From assembly GCA_019635435.1 (NCBI GenBank), contig JAHBZM010000001.1, forward strand, positions 3,286,001 to 3,350,000: DNA of 64,000 nucleotides. Direction: 5' to 3'. Both the position numbers and the translations under genes were made by a program. This stretch comes from Ramlibacter sp. (lineage in GTDB: Bacteria; Pseudomonadota; Gammaproteobacteria; Burkholderiales; Burkholderiaceae_C). This document shows, piece after piece, positions 52,364 through 61,062 of the stretch (the first letter of the stretch is position 1; each line of letters starts with the position of its first letter). The notes under the pieces were generated by a model that did not search any database, was not told the DNA's origin, and worked only from the letters and a program-made list of their open reading frames with translations.

Positions 52364-52858
52364 GTGCGAGCGTCCGTCCCCAGCTATTACGACATTCTCA
52401 AAGTCGCGCCCGATGCGCCGGCCGATGACGTGCGCGCCGCTTACCGGCGCATGGCCCAGCGCTACCACCCGGACAAGTCTCCTGACAACAGCTACGCGCC
52501 CCGCGTGATGGCCAACCTCAACAAGGCCTATGAGGTGCTGTCCGACCCGGTGCAACGCGAGGAACATGACCGCTGGATTGCGCGTGAATCCCATGCAGAC
52601 CGCCCGCGAACCGGCCTGCGCACCCGCTTGAGCCGCCCCGCACCCCTGCCTGATTTGCAACAACGTGTGACACGCTGGCCCTGGTACCTGCTGTTCGCCA
52701 CCATCAGTTGCGCCGTGGCCGCGGTCGGCACCGTGGCCTACAAAACCGTGCTGCCCGCCCGCACGGGCATGAGCATGATCGTTCAGGACTCCCAGGAGTC
52801 CGGCAAGGAAGGGCTGACCCTGAAACGGGCCATGTCGCTGCAGGTCTCCACCCGCTGA
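52364..52858 (+). CDS. J-domain protein with a membrane segment
   Basis: A 164-residue DnaJ-like protein starting at GTG 52364. The N-terminal J domain (7-70) has YYDILKVAPDAPADDVRAAY and HPD at 35-37, needed to stimulate Hsp70 ATPase. A single membrane helix is predicted at 105-125 (WPWYLLFATISCAVAAVGTV), followed by a short C-terminal tail. It would bring DnaK to the inner membrane. The 90-base upstream gap contains a small palindrome (52296-52314). Confidence 0.88.
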   Translation: MRASVPSYYDILKVAPDAPADDVRAAYRRMAQRYHPDKSPDNSYAPRVMANLNKAYEVLSDPVQREEHDRWIARESHADRPRTGLRTRLSRPAPLPDLQQRVTRWPWYLLFATISCAVAAVGTVAYKTVLPARTGMSMIVQDSQESGKEGLTLKRAMSLQVSTR

Positions 52859-52880
52859 GGGCCGAGCTGGGCAGCTCCGG

Positions 52881-54059
52881 TCAGCCAGGCGCCGACGCCC
52901 GCTGCAGCGCATCGGCCTGGTGCGCGCAGGCCGTGGCCAGCACAGCCACCCCGGCCGCCACCAGGTACATCATCTCGTACCCCAACCAGGCCACCAGCGC
53001 GCCACCCGACAGCACCCCCAGCACGCCGCCACAGCCGTAGCCAATGACGGTGAACAGCGCCTGGCCGCGGCCACGCAGGCGGCCGGGAAAGTGCTGGCTG
53101 AGCAAGGCAATGCAGGCTGTGTGATGGGTGGCAAAGGTGAGCGCATGCAGCGCCTGGGCCAGCAAAAGGGCCACCAGCCAGCCGCCAAGCCCGGCCGTCA
53201 GCGCCATGCGCACCACCATGGCGAGGCCGCAAACCAGCAGCCAGCGCGTCATGGGAAGGCGGTGGATCCAGCGCCCCTGTGCGAAAAACCAGCCAATCTC
53301 CATCAACACCGACACCGACCAGAGCGTCCCGATCATCGCCTTGCTGTAGCCGCGGGCATCGAGGTAGAGCGACAGGAAACCATAGATCGAGAAATGCGCC
53401 ATGACGTGAAAAAACAGCGACGCAAAGAACCAGCGCACCGCGGGCCGCCGCAGCACGGGGCCGATCGGTGCCCGGACGTCGCTGCCCTGCGCCGGCTTCT
53501 CGCGCACATCGGGCAGCCACCAGGTGCACAGCAGCACGGCGCCCAGCGTGATCGCGGTCCAGGCCGGGAAGTCCTTCATGCCCCGGCCCTCGAACCACGC
53601 GCCGGCCAGGAAGACCGTGAGCATGAAGCCCGCCGAGCCCCACAGGCGGATACGCCCGTAGCGGCCCCAGTCGCCCGCCACGAGATGAGCCATTGCCGCC
53701 TCGGTCAGCGACATCATCGAACTGGTATGCGTGAACAGCACCAGCAGCACCAGCCCCACCCACCAGGCGCTGCCCTCGACCCACAAGCCGGCAGACGCGA
53801 CCAGCGCCACGGTCGCGCTCAGGCGCAGCAGCCGCACCCGTTCACCGCTGTGGTCACTCAGCGCCCCCCAGGCATACGGGGCAAAAACACGGGTCAGGCT
53901 CTGCACCGAGGTAAGCAAGCTGATCACCACGATGGGCAGGCCCAGGCTCTTGAGCCACAGCGGCAGATAGGGGTTGAAGAACCCGATGTGCGCGAAATAA
54001 GTGGCCGACAGCGCGGCAAACGGCAGCAGCGGACGGCGCGGTGCCGCGGCGTAAGCCAC
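52881..54059 (-). CDS. MFS transporter (HcaT/phenylpropionate-permease-like)
   Basis: A 392-residue permease with twelve predicted helices. FAALSATYFAHIGFFNPYLP near the start and RLWGSAGFMLTVFLAGAWFE resemble the MFS_1_like/HcaT-LacY branch. It starts at GTG 54059 with AGGACC six bases upstream, just past the aroC stop at 54066, so it is the second gene after aroC on the minus strand. The substrate is unknown; an aromatic acid is a guess by family. Confidence 0.85.
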   Translation of the reverse strand: MAYAAAPRRPLLPFAALSATYFAHIGFFNPYLPLWLKSLGLPIVVISLLTSVQSLTRVFAPYAWGALSDHSGERVRLLRLSATVALVASAGLWVEGSAWWVGLVLLVLFTHTSSMMSLTEAAMAHLVAGDWGRYGRIRLWGSAGFMLTVFLAGAWFEGRGMKDFPAWTAITLGAVLLCTWWLPDVREKPAQGSDVRAPIGPVLRRPAVRWFFASLFFHVMAHFSIYGFLSLYLDARGYSKAMIGTLWSVSVLMEIGWFFAQGRWIHRLPMTRWLLVCGLAMVVRMALTAGLGGWLVALLLAQALHALTFATHHTACIALLSQHFPGRLRGRGQALFTVIGYGCGGVLGVLSGGALVAWLGYEMMYLVAAGVAVLATACAHQADALQRASAPG

Positions 54060-54065
54060 CTGGTC

Positions 54066-55163
54066 CTAAAGAAACGAGGATTGCAACTGGGGCGGCTCGG
54101 TGGCCACGTCGCTGTTCTGGGCGCGGTGGCGCAGCGCATGCTCCATCACCACCAGGGCCAGCATGGCCTCGGCAATGGGCGTGGCCCGGATCCCCACGCA
54201 CGGGTCGTGGCGGCCCTTGGTGATGACCTGCGTGGCCTCGCCGCGGGTGTTGATGGTGTCGCGCGGGCTGATGATGGAGCTGGTCGGTTTGATGGCGATG
54301 GCCACGTCCAGGTCCTGCCCCGAGCTGATGCCACCGAGCACCCCGCCGGCGTTGTTGGTCTTGAAGCCTTCGGGTGACAGCGAGTCGCCGTGGGTGGTGC
54401 CACGCTGGGTCACGCTGGCAAAGCCGGCTCCGATTTCCACGCCCTTGACGGCATTGATGCCCATCATGGCCCAGGCGATGTCGGCGTCGAGCTTGTCAAA
54501 CAGGGGCTCGCCCAGCCCCACGGGCATGCCGCTGGCCGTGACCCGGATGCGCGCGCCGCAGGAATCTCCGGCCTTGCGCAGGCTGTCCATGTAGGCCTCC
54601 AGGTGGCTCACATCCTCCACCGGCGCAAAGAACGGGTTGTTCGGCACATGGTCCCAGCTTTCGAAGGGCACGACGATCTCGCCCACCTGGGCCATGCAGC
54701 CGCGGAACGTGGTGCCGTATTTTTCCTTCAGCCACTTCTTGGCCACCGCGCCGGCGGCCACCATGGGCGCGGTGAGGCGGGCCGATGAACGCCCGCCGCC
54801 GCGCGGGTCACGCAAGCCGTATTTGCGCAGGTAGGTGAAGTCGGCATGGCCGGGCCGGAAGGTCTGCGCGATCTCGCTGTAGTCCTTGCTGCGCTGGTCG
54901 GTGTTGCGGATCAGCAGGCAGATGGGCGTGCCCGTGGTCTTGCCCTCGTAGACGCCGCTGAGGATTTCCACGGTGTCGGGTTCGTTGCGCTGGGTCACAT
55001 GGCGGCTGGTGCCCGGACGCCGGCGGTCGAGGTCACCCTGGATATCGGCTTCGGACAGCACCATGCCTGGCGGGCAGCCGTCAATCACGCAGCCAATGGC
55101 CGGGCCATGCGATTCACCGAAATTGGTGACCGCGAAAAGTGTTCCAAAAGTGTTGCCGCTCAT
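54066..55163 (-). CDS. aroC: Chorismate synthase
   Basis: A 365-residue FMN-dependent enzyme making chorismate. It has the N-terminal signature GTLFAVTNFGESHGPAIGCV, RRRPGTSRHVTQRNEPD (about 48-64), RGGGRSSARLTAP and GVLGGISSGQD near 290. Length matches the family. The start at 55163 is the second in-frame ATG and is the family-conserved one (MSGNTFG). Another shikimate gene, aroQ, lies 4 kb away but is not in the same operon. Confidence 0.97.
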   Translation of the reverse strand: MSGNTFGTLFAVTNFGESHGPAIGCVIDGCPPGMVLSEADIQGDLDRRRPGTSRHVTQRNEPDTVEILSGVYEGKTTGTPICLLIRNTDQRSKDYSEIAQTFRPGHADFTYLRKYGLRDPRGGGRSSARLTAPMVAAGAVAKKWLKEKYGTTFRGCMAQVGEIVVPFESWDHVPNNPFFAPVEDVSHLEAYMDSLRKAGDSCGARIRVTASGMPVGLGEPLFDKLDADIAWAMMGINAVKGVEIGAGFASVTQRGTTHGDSLSPEGFKTNNAGGVLGGISSGQDLDVAIAIKPTSSIISPRDTINTRGEATQVITKGRHDPCVGIRATPIAEAMLALVVMEHALRHRAQNSDVATEPPQLQSSFL

Positions 55164-55240
55164 GGCCCGCATTATCGGGCAGGGCAAGCCACGGCCTGCG
55201 TGACGGCGCCAACCCTGTGATTTTTCACAGAGCTATTTTG

Positions 55241-55254
55241 TGGACTAATGTCCA
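55241..55254. promoter_or_regulatory. Small palindrome in the promoter region of the Liv-type binding protein gene
   Basis: TGGAC-TAAT-GTCCA is a perfect inverted repeat 84 bases upstream of the binding-protein start, in an AT-richer stretch that also holds CACAGAGCTATTTTGTG (55226-55242). It may be a regulator site, perhaps for the TetR gene at 56909; this is only inference from symmetry. Confidence 0.35.
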
Positions 55255-55337
55255 CTATGTGATAGCCAAGCCTCAAGGCCGCTTCTAGACTGCCTCCCAT
55301 TCCCACAGCTGCTTCACGCTTTCACCTCAGGACTCCC

Positions 55338-56489
55338 ATGAAAAGACGCCAACTGCTACTTTCGTCGCCCGCATGGGCCGCCAGCGCCGCTTTTTCAACC
55401 TACATTTCGCACGCGAGTGCACAAACAGCCTCGGGCACTCCCCTTGTCATCGGCTGCACCGCCGCCATGACCGGCCCGCTGGGCGGGTTTGGCCAGAACA
55501 TGAAGCAGGGGGTGGACGCCGCCCTGCGCCAGATCAACGCCCGAGGCGGCGTTCAGGGCCGGCCCCTGAGCTTTGAAGTGCTGGACGATGCCTATGTGCC
55601 CGCGCGCAGCGTGGAGAACGCCAGGAAACTGCTGGCCGACAGCAACATCGTCGCGCTCATGGGCTGCCTGGGCACGCCCAACAATGCCGCGATTTCGCCG
55701 CTGATCGAGGCGGCGGGCACGCCGCACCTGGCGCCGCTGACCGGCGCTTCCAGCCTGCGCAAGGGTGACCTGCGCCACGTGTACCACGTGCGCGCCAGCT
55801 ACACCGACGAAATGAACCGGTTGGTGGAAAACCTGGTGTCCATGGGCATCAAGGACCTGGCCATGGTGTACCTGGACAACGCCTACGGCAAGGAAGTGGC
55901 GGGCGATGCCACGCGCGCGCTGACCAGCGCCGGCATCAAGGCCGTGGCCATGGTGGCCCTGGCCACCGACGGCAAGAACCTGGACAGCGTGGTCGCCAGT
56001 GTGCTCGCGGCCAAGCCCTCGGCGGTGCTGCTGGGCACGGCCGGCGCGGCCACCACCGGGCTGGTGGCCAGCCTCAAGCAGGCCTCGCCCATGATCCCCA
56101 TTGCCGGCATCAGCGCGGCCCTGACCCAGGACGGCATCCGCAAGCTCGGCCCCGCAGCCCAGGGCATTGCCATCACCACGGTGTTTCCGGACGCCAACCA
56201 CACCAAGCACCTGGTGGTGCGCGAGTACCAGGCCGCCATGCGCGCGATGGACCTGCAGGTGTTCTCCGGTGGCAGCCTGGAGGGCTACATCAACACCCGC
56301 ATCATGGCTGAGGCGCTGAGCCGCGCAGGCCGCGCGCCAACCCGTGACAAGGTGCGCCAGGCCCTGGCCTCGCTGCGCAATTTCGACGTGGGCGGCTTCA
56401 ATGTGGACTACGGCTCGGCCAACCCCCATGTGGGCTCGAAATTCGTGGACCTGGGCGTGCTGTCATCCGACGGCAGGCTCAAGAGCTGA
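55338..56489 (+). CDS. ABC transporter substrate-binding protein, branched-chain amino acid (LivK) type
   Basis: A 383-residue periplasmic binding protein with a signal (MKRRQLLLSSPAWAASAAFS, cleavage near ASAQ). The type I binding fold has LVIGCTAAMTGPLGGFGQNM, ALRQINARGGVQGRPLSFEV and YGKEVAGDATRALTSAGIKA. No permease or ATPase genes accompany it, so it is an orphan that must use a system elsewhere, or be a sensor component. It may bind amino acids or aromatic acids. Confidence 0.9.
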   Translation: MKRRQLLLSSPAWAASAAFSTYISHASAQTASGTPLVIGCTAAMTGPLGGFGQNMKQGVDAALRQINARGGVQGRPLSFEVLDDAYVPARSVENARKLLADSNIVALMGCLGTPNNAAISPLIEAAGTPHLAPLTGASSLRKGDLRHVYHVRASYTDEMNRLVENLVSMGIKDLAMVYLDNAYGKEVAGDATRALTSAGIKAVAMVALATDGKNLDSVVASVLAAKPSAVLLGTAGAATTGLVASLKQASPMIPIAGISAALTQDGIRKLGPAAQGIAITTVFPDANHTKHLVVREYQAAMRAMDLQVFSGGSLEGYINTRIMAEALSRAGRAPTRDKVRQALASLRNFDVGGFNVDYGSANPHVGSKFVDLGVLSSDGRLKS

Positions 56490-56509
56490 CCCGCAGCGCG
56501 CGGCATGCC

Positions 56510-56899
56510 ATGACCCTGGCTCAGGACAGCAGCACGGATCGCGCGGAAGTCCTGGCGGTCGACGCCCTGGACGACATCGCGGCCCAGCTGATCCGGGCGC
56601 ACGGCCCCAGGGTGCCGTGTGAGTTCCTGGACTGGATCGGGCTGGAGGCCACGCTGCATGTGCGAAGCCTGATTCGCCACTCGATGAAGGACCCTGGCTT
56701 CGCGCGCCAGATGCAATCCAGCGTGGCGGAAAGCACCGTGCGCAGGCTCGTGCACCGCTGGCTCGCGCCCCAGCTGCGGGCCCGCTTCAACGCACTGCTG
56801 CCCCCTGTTCAGGTCGGCGGCGATGGGGCCGCGCAACCGCAGCGCCAGGACGCCTGGCAACGCACCGCCCCTTCTGCGCTGGACCTGCTGCGGACCTGA
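56510..56899 (+). CDS. Hypothetical protein, 129 residues
   Basis: A small mostly helical protein starting 20 bases after the binding-protein stop. DDIAAQLIRAHGPRVPCEFL and TLHVRSLIRHSMKDPGFARQ give amphipathic helices; the C-terminus is Gln/Pro-rich. I recognise no family. It is on the same strand as the binding protein and convergent with tetR. It is plausible as a gene from position and codon use, but not certain. Confidence 0.5.
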   Translation: MTLAQDSSTDRAEVLAVDALDDIAAQLIRAHGPRVPCEFLDWIGLEATLHVRSLIRHSMKDPGFARQMQSSVAESTVRRLVHRWLAPQLRARFNALLPPVQVGGDGAAQPQRQDAWQRTAPSALDLLRT

Positions 56900-56908
56900 C
56901 CCGCTGGC

Positions 56909-57511
56909 TCAGGGCTGGTAGGACCCGATCAGCCGGCCATAGGCCTGCGCACCCCGGCTGGACATCTTGCGGTCCCCGAGGAAGGCCGAGTCATACAGCG
57001 CGCCGAGCACCAGGCTGTGCAGCTCGTACATCAGCAGGTCGATGTCCAGGCCCGCGCGCAGATGCCCCTCGTCCATGGCCTGCACGATGGTACGGCGCAT
57101 CATGGACCGCCAGCCAAAGACGCCCTCGACCAGGGCCTGGCGCAGCTCCTCGTCCACCGGCTCCAGGCTGAAGGCCGCCGCCTCGTGAATGGAGGCCCCC
57201 ACGCTGGCATAGCTGGCCACCAGTTCGAACCAGCGCAGCATGATGGCGTCCAGCCGGGGCAGGCCCCGCGGCTTTTGCATGGCCGGCAGGAAGATGCCCG
57301 CCAGAAAGCGGCGGCCGTACTCCTCCACCACAGCCAGCTGCAGCGCCTCGGACGAGCCCGACCGCGCAAACACCCCGCTCTTGGAGATCTGCAGCAGATC
57401 AGCGACCCCGCGCATGGAAATGGCACCAATCCCGCGCTCCCGGGCAATGCCAAGCGCGGCCTCGATGATGGCGGCGCGCGTCATTTCACTCTTGCGAGTC
57501 TTGGCTTCCAT
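56909..57511 (-). CDS. TetR/AcrR-family transcriptional regulator
   Basis: A 200-residue repressor with the N-terminal TetR helix-turn-helix (KSEMTRAAIIEAALGIARER; GVADLLQISKSGVFARSGSS, residues 7-56). A C-terminal helical ligand and dimer domain includes the TetR_C_6-like EELRQALVEGVFGWRSMMRR. GVFARSGSSEALQLAVVEEY has the usual FxHFxxKExL segment in altered form. It is divergent from the cupin gene with 95 bases between, so that gene is the probable target. Confidence 0.92.
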   Translation of the reverse strand: MEAKTRKSEMTRAAIIEAALGIARERGIGAISMRGVADLLQISKSGVFARSGSSEALQLAVVEEYGRRFLAGIFLPAMQKPRGLPRLDAIMLRWFELVASYASVGASIHEAAAFSLEPVDEELRQALVEGVFGWRSMMRRTIVQAMDEGHLRAGLDIDLLMYELHSLVLGALYDSAFLGDRKMSSRGAQAYGRLIGSYQP

Positions 57512-57606
57512 GGCCGGATTTTAGTGCGCGCGTCCACATTTCCGATGGAACGCTTCATGCTTGATGTTGCGGTGCAGCAACCACGATTTGCTGATGGAGA
57601 ATCCCC

Positions 57607-58029
57607 ATGCTTGACCGCACGCAAACCAAGTTCTCACACGTCAAACCCACTGACACACCCTTTGTCTCAGGCGGGTTGCGTGACTTCTTCCTGTACCGCG
57701 ACCTCGGGGTCGCCGAGGCCACCAACGGCAAGGTCATCGCGCACCTTGTCAAGGCCAACATGGCACCAGAAACAGGCACGGGCTGGCACCGACATGAAGC
57801 GGACTTCCAGATCGTGATCATGGTCAAGGGCTGGGCCAGGTTCATGTACGAAGACAAGGAAACCCTGGTGGAGGCCGGCGATGTGGTGCACCAGCGTCCC
57901 GGCATCCGCCACTACCTGTTCGACTACTCGCCCGACATGGAGTACCTGGAGATCGTCTCGCCCGCGGACTTCAAGAGCATTGACGTGGACCCGGTCTGCG
58001 ACATCCCCGCCCCCACCCCCTGGAAATAG
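57607..58029 (+). CDS. Cupin-domain protein
   Basis: A 140-residue single-cupin protein. The first cupin motif is GTGWHRHEADFQIVIMVKGW (H61 and H63 as metal ligands) and the second is VEAGDVVHQRPGIRHYLFDY with a His ligand in PGIRH. It may be a small dioxygenase or isomerase or a binding protein. ATG 57607 is 95 bases from tetR start; a shared control region is likely. Confidence 0.88.
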   Translation: MLDRTQTKFSHVKPTDTPFVSGGLRDFFLYRDLGVAEATNGKVIAHLVKANMAPETGTGWHRHEADFQIVIMVKGWARFMYEDKETLVEAGDVVHQRPGIRHYLFDYSPDMEYLEIVSPADFKSIDVDPVCDIPAPTPWK

Positions 58030-58048
58030 CCCCCAAGTTCCAGTGACA

Positions 58049-58125
58049 CCGCGGAACCGGCTCCGCCGGGCCGCTGGTGTCGCCCCCCAGTGGGGGGAGG
58101 CGGCCAAAGGCCGCTTCGGGGGGCG
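58049..58125. repeat. GC-rich intergenic palindrome block, REP-like
   Basis: It contains CGCCCCCCAGTGGGGGG and GGCGGCCAAAGGCCGC, closed by CGCCCCCC/GGGGGGCG (58081-58125). It fills the gap between the cupin stop and the convergent GST stop at 58126 and can act as a terminator for both. Similar to the block at 31826-31900. Confidence 0.6.
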
Positions 58126-58782
58126 TCAAAACTCCGCATCGAGCTCGTCAATCTCGTCGGGTTCTTTTTTGGCGGCGGCCACCCACTCCTTCATGGCGGG
58201 CAGTTCCATCACGCGCTTGCAGTAGGCCACGCTGGTCTTGTCCAGCGGCACGTCGTAGGTGAGAAAACGCGTCACCACGGGCGCATACATGGCATCGGCC
58301 ACGCCCGGGGTCTTGCCAAACAGGAAGGGCCCGCCATAGGCCGCCAGGCATTCTTTCCAGATGGCCAGCACGCGGTCGATGTCGCCCTGCGCGCGCGACC
58401 ACACCTTGAAGTTCGGGAAATGGGCCTTGAGGTTCATCGGCAACGCGCCGCGCAGCGACGAAAAGCCCGAATGCATCTCGCCGCAGATGGCGCGGCAATG
58501 CGCGCGCGCCTTGGCATCGGCCGGCAACAGGCCGGCCTTGGGCTTGACCTCGTGCAGGTATTCGCCAATGGCCAGCGTGTCCCAGACCTTGATGCCGTTG
58601 TGCAGCAATGAAGGCACCAGCATGGACGGCGCCAGCAGCAGCATCTCGGCCTTCATGGCCGGGTCATCGGGCGGGATGACCTTTTCGGTGAAGTCCAGCC
58701 CCGCGAATCGGGCCATCAGCCAGCCACGCAGGGCCCAGGCGCCGTAATTCTTGCTGCTGATGGTGAGAACGGCTTTGGCCAT
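58126..58782 (-). CDS. Glutathione S-transferase family protein
   Basis: A 218-residue GST. The N-terminal thioredoxin-like domain begins LTISSKNYGAWALRGWLMAR (S in SSKNY is the likely glutathione-activating residue) and has VPSLLHNGIKVWDTLAIGEY with the family cis-Pro and D/S glutathione contacts. A helical C-terminal domain has FGKTPGVADAMYAPVVTRFL. Probable detoxification. ATG 58782 is chosen. Divergent from phaZ. Confidence 0.92.
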   Translation of the reverse strand: MAKAVLTISSKNYGAWALRGWLMARFAGLDFTEKVIPPDDPAMKAEMLLLAPSMLVPSLLHNGIKVWDTLAIGEYLHEVKPKAGLLPADAKARAHCRAICGEMHSGFSSLRGALPMNLKAHFPNFKVWSRAQGDIDRVLAIWKECLAAYGGPFLFGKTPGVADAMYAPVVTRFLTYDVPLDKTSVAYCKRVMELPAMKEWVAAAKKEPDEIDELDAEF

Positions 58783-58948
58783 GGGAGCTCCGGGTGGTGG
58801 GACAGCGGGAAACGCCTCAGTTTTGAGCAAGGGCTGTGCCAGTTCGGTGCATTGGAAGCATTCAGGGCCCATGCTGGCCCGCAACTTGCCTGCACGTGAA
58901 CAGCGGGTCACAAGCCCGTCCGAGCAAACGCACCACGTCAGGAAGCCC

Positions 58949-60160
58949 ATGCTGTATCAGGCCTATCAAACCCAGTCCGACCTGATGTCGCCTTTTCGCC
59001 TGCTGGCCCAGACCACCAGCGCCGGCCTCTGGCTGCGCCAGACCGAAGGGTCGGTCATGCGCAAACTCTCGGCCGCCAGCGAGGTGTTCTCGCGGATGCG
59101 GCTGACGCATTCCCGCCCCGCCTTCGGCATCGGCAGCGTCATGGTGGGCACGGACGAAGTGCCCGTGACCGAGGAAAAGACACTGGCCCTGCCCTTTGGC
59201 ACGCTGCTGCACTTCAAGAAGGAAGGCATCACCGGCCAGCCGCCGGTGCTGCTGGTGGCGCCGCTGTCAGGCCATTTCGCCACCTTGCTGCGCGAAACCG
59301 CGCGTACCCTGCTGCAGGACCACGACGTCTACATCACCGACTGGCACAACGCCCGCGACGTGAGCCTGCGCCACGGCGCTTTCGGGCTGGACGACTACAT
59401 CGACTACATGATGCAGTCGATGGCCGCGATCGGCCCCGGCGTCCACGTGGTGGCGGTCTGCCAGCCCTGCGTGGCGGCGCTCGCCGCCACCGCGATCATG
59501 GCCGAGGACAACCACCCGGCCCAGCCGCGCAGCCTCACCCTCATGGCCGGCCCGGTGGACTGCCGCGTCAACCCCACGGGCGTCAACACGCTGGCCACCA
59601 GCAAGCCCATTGAGTGGTTCGAGCAGAACCTGATCAGCCACGTGCCCCTGCCGCACGCGGGCTACATGCGCCGCGTGTACCCGGGCTTTGTGCAGCTCAG
59701 TGCCTTCCTGAGCATGAACCTGGAGCGCCACAAGCAGCAGTTCCGCAACCTGTACCACCACCTGGTGCAGGGCGAGGAAGAGCAGGCCAACGTCATCCGG
59801 GTGTTCTATGACGAGTACCTGGCCGTCAATGACCTGCCCGCCGAGTTCTACCTCGAGACCGTTGAAAAGGTGTTCCAGACCTATGACCTGCCCCTGGGCA
59901 AGCTCAGCTACCGGGACCGCATCGTCAACCCCGCGGCCATCCGCCGCACGGCCCTGCTCACGGTGGAGGGCGAGCGCGACGACATCTGCTCGGTGGGCCA
60001 GACCGTGGCCGCCCAGGACCTGTGCACCGGCATCCGGCCCTACATGAAAACCCACCACATCCAAGTGGGCGTGGGCCACTACGGCGTGTTCAGCGGCCGC
60101 CGATGGAACCAGCAGATCTACCCGCGGGTGCGCGAGGTGATCCACGCCAGCATGGGCTGA
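58949..60160 (+). CDS. phaZ: Intracellular polyhydroxyalkanoate depolymerase
   Basis: A 403-residue PhaZ of the PhaZ1/Ralstonia type: starts MLYQAYQTQSDLMSPFRLLA, with VLLVAPLSGHFATLLRETAR and DWHNARDVSLRHGAFGLDDY. The active nucleophile is C171 in AVCQPCVAALAA, the Cys-type elbow of this subgroup, with acid and His in the C-terminal region (VEGERDDICSVGQ; QVGVGHYGVFSGRRW). It degrades stored PHB granules, so the organism should make PHA. ATG 58949 has AGGAAG upstream. Confidence 0.95.
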   Translation: MLYQAYQTQSDLMSPFRLLAQTTSAGLWLRQTEGSVMRKLSAASEVFSRMRLTHSRPAFGIGSVMVGTDEVPVTEEKTLALPFGTLLHFKKEGITGQPPVLLVAPLSGHFATLLRETARTLLQDHDVYITDWHNARDVSLRHGAFGLDDYIDYMMQSMAAIGPGVHVVAVCQPCVAALAATAIMAEDNHPAQPRSLTLMAGPVDCRVNPTGVNTLATSKPIEWFEQNLISHVPLPHAGYMRRVYPGFVQLSAFLSMNLERHKQQFRNLYHHLVQGEEEQANVIRVFYDEYLAVNDLPAEFYLETVEKVFQTYDLPLGKLSYRDRIVNPAAIRRTALLTVEGERDDICSVGQTVAAQDLCTGIRPYMKTHHIQVGVGHYGVFSGRRWNQQIYPRVREVIHASMG

Positions 60161-60165
60161 GGCCG

Positions 60166-60200
60166 GCCCTGTTGCCGACTCTGTTGCCGACCCTGTTACT
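60166..60200 (+). repeat. Short 12-bp tandem repeat after phaZ
   Basis: CTGTTGCCGACT, CTGTTGCCGACC and a partial CTGTTACTTTCG are arranged in tandem with a 12-base period directly after phaZ. No coding role is seen. It may be slippage prone. Confidence 0.65.
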
Positions 60201-60295
60201 TTCGCTGACAGACATTCGGCGTATGGACCGGCGCTTTTTTCGGCATGCATGCGCAAAATGGACAGCTGAAACACAGCGATCGTCAGGAGAACACC

Positions 60296-60511
60296 ATGTC
60301 GGATGCCACCCCCGCCTTCATCCCCACCGCGGCCGAGCTGGCCTTGCTGCGCCGGCTCGCCGCAGGCGAGCCCATGCCCTTCCCCGAAGACATCAAGCGG
60401 GATTTTTCAGACCGGTTGTATGAGAACGGCTTCGTCACCGTCGGCCTGGACGGCGGGCTCGCGCTCAGCGACCACGGGCGCGCATTGCTGCAAAGCCCGA
60501 TCGAGGAATAG
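60296..60511 (+). CDS. Small hypothetical protein, 71 residues
   Basis: A short protein MSDATPAFIPTAAELALLRR with a strong AGGAGA ribosome site. It has LRRLAAGEPMPFPEDIKRDF and a C-terminal ALSDHGRALLQSP, giving a compact helix-plus-strand design that resembles small winged-helix-like proteins. No known family is certain. It stands between phaZ and the convergent CBS gene. Confidence 0.6.
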   Translation: MSDATPAFIPTAAELALLRRLAAGEPMPFPEDIKRDFSDRLYENGFVTVGLDGGLALSDHGRALLQSPIEE

Positions 60512-60519
60512 GCGCCAGC

Positions 60520-60975
60520 CTATCCCTGGCTGGCCTCTTCCTCGCCCGGCCAGTCGCGGATGTAGGCCTTGAGCATCTTGTTCTCGAAGTTCTGGCTGTC
60601 CACCACGGCCTTGGCCACGTCGTAGAAGCTGATCACGCCCATCAGCATTTTCTTGTCCATCACGGGCATGTAGCGCGCGTGGCGGTCCAGCATCATGCGG
60701 CGCACCTCGTCGAGCTCGGTTTCGGCGGTGCAGGTCAGGGGCGCGTCGTCCATGGCCTTGCGCACCAGCGTGCTGCCCACGGCACCGCCGTTCTTCACCA
60801 CCATCTGGATCACCTCGCGGAAGGTGAGCATGCCCACCAGGTCGCCATGCTCCATGACCACCAGGGAGCCAATGTCTTTTTCGGCCATGAGCTCCACGGC
60901 GCGGGACAGGGGCTCGTCGGGCGTGGCGGTGTACAGGGTGTTGCCCTTGACGCGCAGGATGTCGCTGACTTTCAT
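60520..60975 (-). CDS. CBS-domain pair protein
   Basis: A 151-residue protein made of two CBS motifs (VSDILRVKGNTLYTATPDEP; GSLVVMEHGDLVGMLTFREV; ARYMPVMDKKMLMGVISFYD). Such pairs bind AMP, ATP or SAM and regulate partner proteins; no partner gene is attached. ATG 60975 has AGGAGA. Divergent from metY. Confidence 0.92.
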   Translation of the reverse strand: MKVSDILRVKGNTLYTATPDEPLSRAVELMAEKDIGSLVVMEHGDLVGMLTFREVIQMVVKNGGAVGSTLVRKAMDDAPLTCTAETELDEVRRMMLDRHARYMPVMDKKMLMGVISFYDVAKAVVDSQNFENKMLKAYIRDWPGEEEASQG

Positions 60976-61062
60976 GGTGTTCTCCTCTGGCTGCTGAGCT
61001 TCAAACGAATATAGCCCACAATGCCGGGCTATTCCATAACAGAGTTACCCGGAGAGACAACC

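Noticed and set aside
60166..60200. A possible CRISPR or larger satellite
   Set aside because: There are only about three degenerate 12-base units, with no spacers and no cas genes.
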